A stretch of DNA of 18,162 nucleotides from CAYJWL01 sp964373855 (lineage in GTDB: Bacteria > Patescibacteriota > Andersenbacteria > UBA10190), in NCBI GenBank assembly GCA_964373855.1, contig CAYJWL010000017.1, positions 1 through 18,162 on the forward strand, written 5' to 3'. The position numbers and the translations under genes were made by a program. The first letter of the stretch is position 1, and each line of letters begins with the position of its first letter. Under the pieces are notes generated by a model. It did not search any database, was not told the origin of the DNA, and was given only the letters and a program-made list of their open reading frames with translations. Below, piece by piece: positions 10,601-18,161 of this stretch.

Positions 10601-13213
10601 ATGTCACACCCGGCCCCTCAATATGATCCGCATCAGCATGAGCCATCCATATATAAGAAGTGGGAAGAAGCCGGTACTTTTGCGCCCAATCCGGAGGCCA
10701 TCGAGGCCGGGAAAAAACCCTTCACCATCATGCTGCCCCTGCCCAACGTCACGGGTAGCTTGCACATGGGCCATGCGTTGCAGCATACCCTGTCTGATGT
10801 GCTCATCCGCTACCACCGCATGAAGGGAGAGCCGACGTTATGGCAGCCCGGCACAGACCATGCCGGCATCGCTACCCAGAATGTCGTTGAAAAAGAGCTG
10901 CGCACGGAAGGTTTAACCCGGCACGATCTGGGCCGCGAGAAGTTTCTGGAGCGGGTGTGGGCGTGGCAAGAAACATACGGCAATCAGATTGTTGAACAAA
11001 TGAAGCGCCTGGGCGCCACGTGCGATTGGAGTCGGTTTCAATTCACCATGGATCGCGCCTATGTGACTGCTGTGCAGGAAGCCTTTGTACGGTACTACAA
11101 GCGCGGCTATATTTATCGGGGAAACCGTATTGTAAATTGGTGCCCGCGCTGCGCCTCGGTCATATCGGATTTGGAAATCAAGCACGAGGAGGCGGCCACC
11201 CAGCTCGTGACGATGCGCTATCCGCTGGCGGAGGGCACGGGCTCGATTGCAGTTGCCACTACGCGTCCAGAAACGATGCTCGGAGATACGGCCGTGGCTG
11301 TTCATCCCCACGATGAACGATACGCCAGCATCGTTGGTAAAAGAGTAGCCTTACCAATTGCTGGCCGGGAAATTCCCATTATTGCTGATGAGCGGATTGA
11401 TCGAGCGTTTGCTACCGGTGCGGTGAAAGTGACGCCGGCCCATGATCCGCTCGATGCCGATATTGCCGCCACACACAATCTGCTGTCTATCAATGTCATT
11501 GGCGAGGATGGCCGCATGACACCAGCGGCTGGAGAGTTCGCCGGCATGGAAATAACCAAAGCTCGGCAGGCGATCATTATGAAACTGGAAGGGGAAGGAT
11601 TGCTGGTGAGCTCCGAACCGTACCGGCACAACATCGCGCGCTGCGAGCGCTGCGGGACAGCCATTCAGCCGCTCATCTCGCGCCAGTGGTTCGTGGCGAT
11701 GGGTAAATTGAAGGACGAAACAATCGCTGTCGTGGAGAAAAATTTGGTTCATTTCCATCCTCCTCGCTGGCGGAAGCACTTTCTGGATTGGATGAGCAAT
11801 GTTCGTGACTGGACCATTAGCCGCCAGCTGTGGTGGGGCCAGTCTATCCCCGTCTGGTGGAAGAGCGGTACGCGCGGTACAGCCAACGAGGAAGGCAATT
11901 ATGTTGTGTCTATACATAGACCGGCGCAGCCAGCCGGAGCCTCGGGCGAGGGCTGGGAAGCTGATCCTGATGTGCTTGATACCTGGTTTAGTTCAGCGAT
12001 CTGGCCGCTGGTTACCTTGGGCTGGCCCAAGCAGACCAAAGATCTGCAAACCTTTTATCCTACATCTGTCTTGGCTACCGCCCGTGAAATTCTCTATTTG
12101 TGGGTTGCCCGCATGATTTTTTCCGGGCTCGATTTATTGCAAGGGGAGGAATACGGGCACCGGCAGCCGTCTATGAGAATTCCTTTTCGCGCTGTCCTCA
12201 TCCACCCGACGGTCTTAACCCGCACCGGCCAGCGCATGAGCAAAAGCTTAGGCACCGGCGTTGATCCTTTGGAGCTGGTGGAAAAATACGGCGCTGACGC
12301 CACGCGTTTCGGATTGATCTATCAGATGAGCTATGACAGCCAGGCTCTCAAATTCGATGAGGCTGCCATTGTGGCGGCCCGCAACTTTGCCAATAAAATT
12401 TGGAACATTGCCCGTCTGGTAGATTCGCTGCCCCAACGCTCGCGCTCTTCCATAGCGGACGCGTGGATAGCCGAGCGGCTGCGGCAAACGGCGGCCCAGG
12501 TGAGCGATCTGCTCGAACAATATAAGGCCGGGGAAGCTAGCCGGATCCTCTATGATTTTGTCTGGAAAGATCTGGCTGACTGGTACATGGAAATTATTAA
12601 AATTGAAGGATCAACCAAAACTGCCAGGCAGGTATTTGAGCAAACACTCAAGCTGCTGCATCCTTTCATGCCCTATGTTACCGAGGTGTTATGGCAACGC
12701 CTCGGCTATGACACGATGCTTATTAGCAGCCCCTGGCCGGATCCGAAACCAGAGAAGGTACCCGAGTCGGATGAGTTCACCAGCGCCATGGAATCTTTCC
12801 GGGGAATAGTGGTAACTATTCGCAGCGCTCGATCGCTTCTTGGAATCAAACCAGGCAGCACCGTGGCTGTTTTTACCCCAGAGCCGCCTTTGCCCAAGGC
12901 CCTGGCGGCCATGGCGCGCGCCACTATTATTGAGGCGCCCTCTGCTAACGCGCGCCCGTTCCCAACGCCAGGCGGGAAGGTTGTGCATATTGATTCTGAA
13001 GAAATCACCGCGGCCAGTGTTGCCAACGCACGGGAAAAATTGGATCAAGAGCGTCGGCAACTGGAGGAATTCAAATCCCAGCTGCAAAAGACGCTCGAGC
13101 AAATGGCAGACAAGGCTCCGTCAGCCAGGATTAGGATGAAAGAAGTCGTTCTCAAGGAGACCGAGCACCGCTTAGCGGAAGTAGCCAATAGCTTGAAAAT
13201 GCTTGATCAATAA
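10601..13213 (+). CDS. valS: Valyl-tRNA synthetase
   Basis: This class I synthetase charges tRNA-Val in the cytoplasm. From ATG 10601 it has 870 residues. The HIGH motif is HMGH (55-58) in NVTGSLHMGHAL, and the KMSKS loop is RMSKS (545-549). Zinc-type pairs CPRC (181-184) and CERC (348-351) are present. The editing domain shows TTRPETMLGDTAVAVHP (220-236) and TPAHDP (278-283), which removes Thr from tRNA-Val. The anticodon-binding domain follows from about 590, and the end (about 800-870) is the coiled-coil arm characteristic of ValRS. A frame extends to 10556, but the extra 15 residues match nothing in the family; MSHPAPQYDPHQHEPSIYKK is the natural N-terminus. No ribosome binding site is visible. 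A 144-bp gap separates it from hsp20. Confidence 0.95.
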   Translation: MSHPAPQYDPHQHEPSIYKKWEEAGTFAPNPEAIEAGKKPFTIMLPLPNVTGSLHMGHALQHTLSDVLIRYHRMKGEPTLWQPGTDHAGIATQNVVEKELRTEGLTRHDLGREKFLERVWAWQETYGNQIVEQMKRLGATCDWSRFQFTMDRAYVTAVQEAFVRYYKRGYIYRGNRIVNWCPRCASVISDLEIKHEEAATQLVTMRYPLAEGTGSIAVATTRPETMLGDTAVAVHPHDERYASIVGKRVALPIAGREIPIIADERIDRAFATGAVKVTPAHDPLDADIAATHNLLSINVIGEDGRMTPAAGEFAGMEITKARQAIIMKLEGEGLLVSSEPYRHNIARCERCGTAIQPLISRQWFVAMGKLKDETIAVVEKNLVHFHPPRWRKHFLDWMSNVRDWTISRQLWWGQSIPVWWKSGTRGTANEEGNYVVSIHRPAQPAGASGEGWEADPDVLDTWFSSAIWPLVTLGWPKQTKDLQTFYPTSVLATAREILYLWVARMIFSGLDLLQGEEYGHRQPSMRIPFRAVLIHPTVLTRTGQRMSKSLGTGVDPLELVEKYGADATRFGLIYQMSYDSQALKFDEAAIVAARNFANKIWNIARLVDSLPQRSRSSIADAWIAERLRQTAAQVSDLLEQYKAGEASRILYDFVWKDLADWYMEIIKIEGSTKTARQVFEQTLKLLHPFMPYVTEVLWQRLGYDTMLISSPWPDPKPEKVPESDEFTSAMESFRGIVVTIRSARSLLGIKPGSTVAVFTPEPPLPKALAAMARATIIEAPSANARPFPTPGGKVVHIDSEEITAASVANAREKLDQERRQLEEFKSQLQKTLEQMADKAPSARIRMKEVVLKETEHRLAEVANSLKMLDQ

Positions 13214-13308
13214 TGTATCGCCGGTGCTCTCGTACAAGGTAATTTATATGATATAGTATCCACAGCGGCCTTGTAGTATGATGGGGTAAAGAGCCTGTGG
13301 GTTTACCA

Positions 13309-13337
13309 TTGAAGTTTTAATGCTTGCGTTTTACACT
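13309..13337 (+). promoter_or_regulatory. Promoter of hsp20
   Basis: TTGAAG (13309-13314), 17 bases, TACACT (13332-13337); the start would lie near 13344, 14 bases before ATG. GGTAAA / TTTACC (13285-13307) form an inverted repeat just upstream. No CIRCE or ROSE-like element was found. Confidence 0.5.
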
Positions 13338-13357
13338 TTGATCTAACCAAAGCGAAT

Positions 13358-13918
13358 ATGCCCGAAGAGCCACGAAGCTTTTTTGAAAGATTAACTGGCG
13401 CCCGCGTTATAACTCCCGCCGGTTCCGATGATGCCGACAAAGCGCCCGAGGAAGAAGTGCGTGATCAGCCCTACCAGCCTGAAGTTGATGAACAGGATAT
13501 GAAGGAAGCCACGGAAGAGGCAGACGTGCATGTGGACAATGAATACTCCGATGAAGAAACCGGCGAAGCTGCATCGGCCGAGGAGCAGGAAGGGCAACTT
13601 ACGGTTGATGTCTTCCAGGATGACGAAAACATTATCATCCAGAGCACGATTGCCGGGGTCTCGCCTGACGACTTGGATGTTTCAATTACAAATGACATGG
13701 TTACTGTCCGCGGCGAGCGTCGCCAGCATTTCTCGGTTGATCCCGAAGATTACTTCTATCAGGAATGTTACTGGGGTACATTCTCCCGCTCGATTATCCT
13801 GCCGGTAGAAATAGATGCCGATCGGGCTGAAGCCAAAATTAAAAATGGCGTGCTGACAATTCGCATTCCCAAGGCAAACACGGCGGTCACAAGAAAACTA
13901 AAGGTCAGAGCCACCTAA
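13358..13918 (+). CDS. Small heat shock protein (Hsp20 / alpha-crystallin)
   Basis: Hsp20 proteins hold unfolding proteins without ATP and form large oligomers in the cytoplasm. This one has 186 residues. The alpha-crystallin domain covers about 80-171, from LTVDVFQDDENIIIQSTIAG through DDLDVSITNDMVTVRGERR to the signature A-x4-GVLTIRIPK (159-172). The N-terminal 78 residues are unusual: residues 24-78 are strongly acidic and Pro/Glu/Asp-rich with no hydrophobic patch, while members usually have a hydrophobic arm there. The C-terminal tail is short and lacks a clear I-x-I motif. It has its own promoter with a very short leader and no real ribosome binding site. The methyltransferase gene follows after 47 bases and may be co-transcribed. 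Confidence 0.9.
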   Translation: MPEEPRSFFERLTGARVITPAGSDDADKAPEEEVRDQPYQPEVDEQDMKEATEEADVHVDNEYSDEETGEAASAEEQEGQLTVDVFQDDENIIIQSTIAGVSPDDLDVSITNDMVTVRGERRQHFSVDPEDYFYQECYWGTFSRSIILPVEIDADRAEAKIKNGVLTIRIPKANTAVTRKLKVRAT

Positions 13919-13965
13919 ATTACTACCGACTTTATCCAGAAACCGTCGGCCCTCCGGAAAGACAT

Positions 13966-14493
13966 ATGGATTTGTGGCTTCTGGTGCTGCTTGGCGGATT
14001 GGCGGTCGGGATTCCCACTGCCTATGCCGGTTGGCGCGGCGCGCCGTACGCCCCCACGCGCAGCGCTGCTATTAAAAAGGCGTTCGGCGTTCTTGATATT
14101 GGATCGAAGGACGTCGTGATAGATTTAGGGGCGGGCGACGGCAAAATTGTGTTGGCAGCCGCTAGGCAGGGAGCTCTGGCGATCGGGTATGAACTGTCTC
14201 CGCTGATGTGGTTGATTGCGTGGGTTCGCTGCTTGGGGGAAAAACGGGCTAAGATACGCTTTGGCAATTTTTATAGCAAAGATCTTAGCGCCGCCACGAT
14301 TGTGTTTGCTTTTTTAATGCCCCAGAATATGCCGCGCGTGCGGCGTTTTTTACAGCACCAGAAGATACCTCATGGGAGACTCTTTGTGTCATATATGTTT
14401 CCGTTTAAAGATGAGTCGCCCCGGGCAATAATTCGCGAAGCCAAGTGCGGTCCGGTGTATGTGTATGATTTGCCGGAACTTACCAAGCCATGA
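13966..14493 (+). CDS. Membrane-anchored SAM methyltransferase, FAM173-like
   Basis: The 175 residues begin with one hydrophobic helix (MDLWLLVLLGGLAVGIPTAY), then GAPYAPTRSAAIKKAF, the SAM-binding motif VIDLGAGDGKIVLAAA (51-66) and the acidic end of strand 2 in IGYELSP (Glu76). DLSAATIVFAFLMP and LFVSYMFPF follow. This order (membrane helix, PYxPT, DLGxGDG, GYELxP, final FPF) matches bacterial relatives of the eukaryotic FAM173 lysine methyltransferases (ATPSCKMT/ANTKMT), which modify ATP synthase subunit c and ADP/ATP carriers. The bacterial substrate is not known; a membrane-near protein lysine is an inference. GGAAAG upstream supports the ATG. It lies 47 bases after hsp20 and 70 before metG. 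Confidence 0.75.
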   Translation: MDLWLLVLLGGLAVGIPTAYAGWRGAPYAPTRSAAIKKAFGVLDIGSKDVVIDLGAGDGKIVLAAARQGALAIGYELSPLMWLIAWVRCLGEKRAKIRFGNFYSKDLSAATIVFAFLMPQNMPRVRRFLQHQKIPHGRLFVSYMFPFKDESPRAIIREAKCGPVYVYDLPELTKP

Positions 14494-14498
14494 AGACT

Positions 14499-14540
14499 TG
14501 GCAAATTTCAATTCTCAATTTACAATTTCCAATCAATTTA
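14499..14540. repeat. Heptad CAATTTN repeat run
   Basis: Between the methyltransferase and metG, units CAAATTT, CAATTCT, CAATTTA, CAATTTC and CAATCAATTTA follow each other. Degenerate runs of this kind are common between genes in several small-genome bacteria (recollection, not a search). A related run sits inside tsaD at 9310-9366. Confidence 0.65.
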
Positions 14541-14550
14541 AATAATGCAA

Positions 14551-14559
14551 TGTTATAGA
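14551..14559 (+). promoter_or_regulatory. Extended -10 box abutting metG
   Basis: TGTTATAGA fits TGnTATAAT and ends four bases before the metG ATG, so a transcript from here would start within the first codons or be leaderless. The -35 region (repeat DNA) has no match. Confidence 0.35.
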
Positions 14560-14563
14560 ATTG

Positions 14564-16009
14564 ATGAAAAAATTCTACGTCACCACCCCTATTTATTACG
14601 TGAACGCTAAACCTCATATCGGCTCGGCCTATACCACGATTGCCGCGGATGTCATCGCGCGGTATCACCGGCAAAAAGGGGACGACGTGTTTTTTTTGAC
14701 GGGTACGGCCGAGCACGGTACGAAAATGGCCAATTACGCTGCCGAGGCAGGCAAAGACCCCCGGGATTTTGTTGATGCCAATTCAGCGCTATTCAAAGAG
14801 GCTTGGCGGAACTTGAATATTTCCCACGATCATTTCGTTCGCACAACTGATCCTAACCACGAAGAAGCAGTCAAGGAATTTTTCGTGAGTCTCCAGAAAT
14901 CGGGGAAGATATACGCCGGAGAATATGCCGGGCTGTATTGCGTGGGCCATGAAGCCTTCATCAAAGAATCCGAGCTTGATGAGCAGGGGTTATGCGCTGA
15001 TCACAAGACTGCTCCCCAGAAAATTAAAGAGAAAAATTGGTTTTTCAAGCTGTCCGAATACGCGCTGACCTTAAAAAAACTTATTGCCAGCGATGTATTG
15101 GTTATCCGTCCGCCGGGCCGTAAAAAAGAAGTTTTGTCATTCATCGAACAGGGCTTGGAAGATATCTCCATCTCGCGCCAAAACGTCGAATGGGCCATCC
15201 CGCTGCCGTGGGATGAAACGCAGACCATTTACGTGTGGCTGGATGAGCTGTTCAATTACTGCTCTGCCATCGGCTATGGGCAGGACGAGGCAACATTCAA
15301 GCGCTACTGGCCGGCTGATCTGCACCTCATCGGCAAAGACATTATTAAATTCCATGCCGTTATCTGGCCGGCGCTGCTGTTGGCTGTTGGCCTGCCGCTG
15401 CCAAAACAGATATTCGCGCACGGTTACTTCACAGTCAATGGCCAAAAGATGAGCAAATCGCTGGGAAATGTCATTGATCCCGTTGCCGTGGCAGCTGAGT
15501 ACGGCGTTGATGCCCTTCGCTATTTTATTCTGCGCGATATTCCTTTTGGCAGTGACGGGGACGTTTCGTTAGATAGACTAAAGGAGCGCTATAATGCGGA
15601 TTTGGCTAATGGGCTTGGCAACCTTGTCTCCCGCGCACTTACCATGATTGAGCAGTTTGCACCTGATTTTAATCCGGCTGAAAAACAGGAACTGCCCCCA
15701 GAAATCTCTTCAACCCTGGCATCCGTTGATGGCTATATTGAAAATCTTGCTTTGGATAAGGCGCTAACCGCGATGTGGGGGGCAATGAGGTGGGCCGACG
15801 GGCTGATCGAAGAAACCAAACCATGGGAGTTGGCCAAGAGGGGCGATACAGAGGAAGTGGAAAAAACTTTAAGCGACGTCTATAGTGTTCTGGTTGCCGT
15901 CAATACCAAGCTGGCTCCGTTTATGCCAGCCACAAGCGAGAAGCTGGCGTTGCTTTTATCTTCCCGGCCGCTCAAAAAGCCAACCGAGCCGCTGTTTAAG
16001 AGAAAATAA
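14564..16009 (+). CDS. metG: Methionyl-tRNA synthetase, short form
   Basis: MetRS charges initiator and elongator tRNA-Met. The product has 481 residues, the short form without the C-terminal tRNA-binding (OB) domain of the 677-residue E. coli enzyme. Signature 1 is PHIGSAY (HIGS, 18-21); KMSKS is at 295-299 in NGQKMSKSLGN; WLDELFNYCSA and the anticodon-binding helices follow. The zinc knuckle reads CVGH ... CADH (C126, H129, C144, H147) where many enzymes have CxxC ... CxxH, so one Cys ligand is a His. The ATG at 14564 is used; a TTG directly before it is the alternative. No ribosome binding site is seen. The next promoter begins two bases after the stop. Confidence 0.95.
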   Translation: MKKFYVTTPIYYVNAKPHIGSAYTTIAADVIARYHRQKGDDVFFLTGTAEHGTKMANYAAEAGKDPRDFVDANSALFKEAWRNLNISHDHFVRTTDPNHEEAVKEFFVSLQKSGKIYAGEYAGLYCVGHEAFIKESELDEQGLCADHKTAPQKIKEKNWFFKLSEYALTLKKLIASDVLVIRPPGRKKEVLSFIEQGLEDISISRQNVEWAIPLPWDETQTIYVWLDELFNYCSAIGYGQDEATFKRYWPADLHLIGKDIIKFHAVIWPALLLAVGLPLPKQIFAHGYFTVNGQKMSKSLGNVIDPVAVAAEYGVDALRYFILRDIPFGSDGDVSLDRLKERYNADLANGLGNLVSRALTMIEQFAPDFNPAEKQELPPEISSTLASVDGYIENLALDKALTAMWGAMRWADGLIEETKPWELAKRGDTEEVEKTLSDVYSVLVAVNTKLAPFMPATSEKLALLLSSRPLKKPTEPLFKRK

Positions 16010-16011
16010 AT

Positions 16012-16047
16012 TTGACTTATTGTATGTCCCTTGTATATAATACGTAT
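16012..16047 (+). promoter_or_regulatory. Promoter and operator of the toxin-antitoxin pair
   Basis: TTGACT (16012-16017), 18 bases, TATAAT (16036-16041): the best sigma-70 match in the window, starting two bases after the metG stop. The palindrome ATACGTAT (16040-16047), extended by TATA on each side, covers the -10 box and the start point and is a likely site for the ribbon-helix-helix antitoxin. The ATG at 16050 is about where transcription begins. Confidence 0.75.
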
Positions 16048-16049
16048 AT

Positions 16050-16352
16050 ATGAGTAAAACTGTCATCAATTTCAAAACGGATTCCACGGTTAAGAAGGAG
16101 GCACAAGTGGTTGCTAAGAAGCTTGGATTGAGCTTAAGCGATGTATTGAATGTCCTTCTGCGGCGGTTTGCACGTGACAAAGAGCTCTATGCTTCGCTTG
16201 TACCAACTCCCTATTTAGAGCGGGTGCTTGAGGATAACAAGCGAGATATTGGGAAAGGGTATATGTCTCCAGGTTTCGATAATCCTGATGATGCGATCGC
16301 GTGGCTAGATGATCCAGATGCTCGCTATGCAAATGGACGTAAGGTACAGTAG
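16050..16352 (+). CDS. RelB/DinJ-type antitoxin
   Basis: The 100-residue protein opens with a ribbon-helix-helix fold: strand KTVINFKTD, helix STVKKEAQVVAKKLG, turn and helix LSLSDVLNVLLRRFA, as in RelB/DinJ antitoxins that bind their own operator as dimers. The longer C-terminal part (about 50-100), acidic and ending DPDARYANGRKVQ, would wrap the toxin. The toxin gene overlaps its 3' end, the usual order for such pairs. Autoregulation through the palindrome at the promoter is expected from the family. The ATG is followed by no competing start, and the transcript is probably near-leaderless. Confidence 0.85.
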   Translation: MSKTVINFKTDSTVKKEAQVVAKKLGLSLSDVLNVLLRRFARDKELYASLVPTPYLERVLEDNKRDIGKGYMSPGFDNPDDAIAWLDDPDARYANGRKVQ

Positions 16353-16617
16353 GGATTTCATTAAGGGATATAGAAAGGCAAGCAAGAAAGTTCAGAAGGC
16401 CTTTCGGCGACGACAGGAACTATTGATTGATGATCCTGAACATCCACTACTCCGTAACCACCCTCTGTCGGGGCGATATAAAGGAATGAGAAGTATTAAT
16501 ATTACGGGTGACTGGCGTGCTGTTTATTCAGAACATGTGCACAAACATGGGAAGGTAAAGCAAAGGAAAGTAATCATCTTCGTGACAATAGGTACCCATA
16601 GCCAGTTGTACAAATAA
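16333..16617 (+). CDS. RelE/YafQ-family toxin (mRNA interferase)
   Basis: The 94-residue product (start MDVRYSRDFIKGY) fits the RelE/ParE superfamily, YafQ branch: a long basic helix pair (KASKKVQKAFRRRQELL), NHPLSGRYKGMRSINITGDW, and a C-terminal IGTHSQLYK. Such toxins cut mRNA at the ribosome and are held by their antitoxin. Compared with E. coli YafQ, His50, Asp67 and His87 have counterparts (H43, D60, H89), but the position of His63 is Asn (N56), which may alter activity. The start is uncertain: ATG 16333 and ATG 16327 both lie in the antitoxin's 3' end (overlap 20-26 bases), and the longer frame to 16309 is less likely. No other gene is in the unit. Confidence 0.85.
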   Translation: MDVRYSRDFIKGYRKASKKVQKAFRRRQELLIDDPEHPLLRNHPLSGRYKGMRSINITGDWRAVYSEHVHKHGKVKQRKVIIFVTIGTHSQLYK

Positions 16618-16629
16618 GAGGGGCGGGAA

Positions 16630-16660
16630 TTGCATTCATTGCTCAATCGGGCATTATATT
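16630..16660 (+). promoter_or_regulatory. Possible promoter of rfbB
   Basis: TTGCAT (16630-16635) and TATATT (16655-16660) are 19 bases apart. The start would fall at or just before ATG 16669, again a near-leaderless arrangement. Confidence 0.35.
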
Positions 16661-16668
16661 CTTGGTAT

Positions 16669-17709
16669 ATGGGCAAACTATTAGTTACCGGTGGTGCAGG
16701 GTTTATCGGCAGCAACTTTATTCGCTACTGGCTGGCACAGCATCCGGATGATTCTATTGTGAATCTGGATCTTTTGACATATGCCGGCAACCTGGAAAGC
16801 CTGGACGACGTATCCAAGAACCCGCGTTACAAATTTGTGAAAGGCGATATCCGGGATAAAGATGTTGTTTATGGGCTTGTGCGAGAGGCTGATACCGTCG
16901 TGCATTTTGCTGCCGAATCTCACGTTGACCGTTCAATACTGGGGCCGGAGGCCTTTGTTGAGACAAACGTGAAAGGAACATTTGTGCTGCTTGAAGCCCT
17001 TCGACAGGTTCAACAAGCGCACCGCAAGCAAGCTCAAGGTAAACCGCCAAAGCATTTCCATCATGTTTCCACTGACGAGGTGTTCGGCGCTCTGCCGCTG
17101 GGTTCGAGTGAAAAATTTACCGAAGCAACCTTGTACCAGCCGAGCAGTCCTTATTCGGCTTCGAAGGCGGGATCTGATCATTTAGTGCGGGCGTATCACG
17201 AAACGTACGGCTTGCCGGTAACAATTACGAACTGCTCAAATAATTTCGGGCCGTACCAGCATCCGGAAAAATTTATATCGCGGATGATTACGAATCTCAT
17301 CGACGGCGACAATATTAAAGTTTATGGTGATGGGAAATATGTCCGGGACTGGCTCTATGTAAACGATCACTGCCGGGCCATAGATCTGGTGCTGCAGAAA
17401 GGGAAAACAGGTGAAACTTATCTTGTGGGCGGAATGACGAAAGATGTTAATAATCTGGAGGTAGCAAAAAATATCCTGAACATTATGGGATTGCCGGAAG
17501 ATCGGATCGAGTTTGTGAAAGACCGGCCCGGCCACGATCGGCGCTATGCTGTCGATTGGAGCAAAATAGAAAGCGAGCTTGGTTGGAAGCCCGAACACGA
17601 TTTTGCCGATTGGCTGCGGCAAACAATTGACTGGTACAAAAAAAACGAATCCTGGTGGCGTCCGCTGAAGCAACAAGCAGAGCAGCTATATAAGAGGACA
17701 AACCAATAA
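16669..17709 (+). CDS. rfbB: dTDP-glucose 4,6-dehydratase
   Basis: RfbB/RmlB turns dTDP-glucose into dTDP-4-keto-6-deoxyglucose, the second step toward dTDP-rhamnose and other deoxysugars. The 346 residues form an extended SDR: NAD-binding GGAGFIG (8-14), HFAAESHVDRS (79-89), the catalytic TDE in HHVSTDEVFG (135-137), YSASK (162-166) and CSNNFGPYQHPEKFI. The segment before VSTDEV carries a somewhat long basic loop (QVQQAHRKQAQGKPPKHF). A frame runs back to TTG 16630, but MGKLLVTGGAGFIG is the natural start. The gene stands alone; rmlA, rmlC and rmlD are not in view. A remnant of a second copy of its last codons lies 50-90 bases downstream, in another frame. Confidence 0.95.
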   Translation: MGKLLVTGGAGFIGSNFIRYWLAQHPDDSIVNLDLLTYAGNLESLDDVSKNPRYKFVKGDIRDKDVVYGLVREADTVVHFAAESHVDRSILGPEAFVETNVKGTFVLLEALRQVQQAHRKQAQGKPPKHFHHVSTDEVFGALPLGSSEKFTEATLYQPSSPYSASKAGSDHLVRAYHETYGLPVTITNCSNNFGPYQHPEKFISRMITNLIDGDNIKVYGDGKYVRDWLYVNDHCRAIDLVLQKGKTGETYLVGGMTKDVNNLEVAKNILNIMGLPEDRIEFVKDRPGHDRRYAVDWSKIESELGWKPEHDFADWLRQTIDWYKKNESWWRPLKQQAEQLYKRTNQ

Positions 17710-17737
17710 ACCGCGATGGTCTATTACAAACAAAGCA

Positions 17738-17798
17738 CCCTGAGCTTGTCGAAGGATGGCATCCACTCAAGGAAGAAGCAGAGAGGATATATGAATAG
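17738..17798 (+). pseudogene. Relic of an rfbB 3' end behind a dispersed repeat
   Basis: In the frame ending TAG 17796-17798 the DNA codes GWHPLKEEAERIYE, close to the end of RfbB (WWRPLKQQAEQLYK). The two stretches agree at about three quarters of the bases over 39. It is preceded by CCCTGAGCTTGTCGAAGG (17738-17755), a sequence I know as a widely dispersed repeat. The relic is out of phase with rfbB. Confidence 0.6.
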
Positions 17799-17807
17799 TC
17801 CGGCAAG

Positions 17808-17844
17808 AAAAAAGCCTACATTTGTGTAGGCAACCCATTTTTTT
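17808..17844. terminator. Bidirectional terminator between rfbB and the zinc-ribbon gene
   Basis: GCCTACA (17814-17820) and TGTAGGC (17825-17831) form a 7-bp stem with loop TTTG. On the minus strand six T follow directly, good for the zinc-ribbon gene. On the plus strand seven T come six bases later, weaker for rfbB. Confidence 0.75.
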
Positions 17845-17852
17845 GATGCAAA

Positions 17853-18161
17853 TCATCCATCCGGACCGGATTCTTCCTTCAGATTAAGCTTTGGCAGCGC
17901 GTCAACGCTTTTTATTTTTGGCCGGGCAGGAAGGGTGTCGCTGTCACCTGGCGCTGCCTCGTGGGGGACTTGAGTTAACTCGATAGGATTAAATGCCGGC
18001 AGATCGTCCCTAGTATCAGGTCTAGTATCAGGGTCAGACAAGAACTGCTCGACGGTTCTTGTCCGGCAGCCGCAGTTTGTGCAGGTGACCGGTTTGCCGA
18101 CAGCGGTATCAAGTATAAACCATTCTTTCTTGCAGTACGGACAGGTGAATTTCTTTGTCAT
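17853..18161 (-). CDS. Zinc-ribbon protein of unknown function
   Basis: The ATG is one base inside the right edge, so a longer form or upstream elements cannot be excluded. The 102-residue product has a zinc ribbon at its start: CPYC (7-10) and CTNC (27-30) with GC after, in FTCPYCKKEWFILDTAVGKP ... VTCTNCGCRTRT. The rest (about 40-102) is acidic, Pro-rich and probably disordered, including SDPDTRPDTRDD, coded by a 10-bp direct repeat TAGTATCAGG (18011-18020 and 18023-18032). It resembles the MJ0042/zinc-ribbon N-termini found on many small bacterial proteins, which bind nucleic acid or protein partners. No membrane segment is seen in the visible part. It is closed by the terminator at 17808-17844. 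Confidence 0.65.
   Translation of the reverse strand: MTKKFTCPYCKKEWFILDTAVGKPVTCTNCGCRTRTVEQFLSDPDTRPDTRDDLPAFNPIELTQVPHEAAPGDSDTLPARPKIKSVDALPKLNLKEESGPDG

Noticed and set aside
12224..12250. RMSKS instead of KMSKS in ValRS as a defect
   Set aside because: The loop's first Lys varies to Arg in functional class I synthetases; all other motifs are intact.
17483..17806. Minus-strand frame across the rfbB end
   Set aside because: It is the complement of rfbB and the repeat; no ribosome binding site or protein-like composition.
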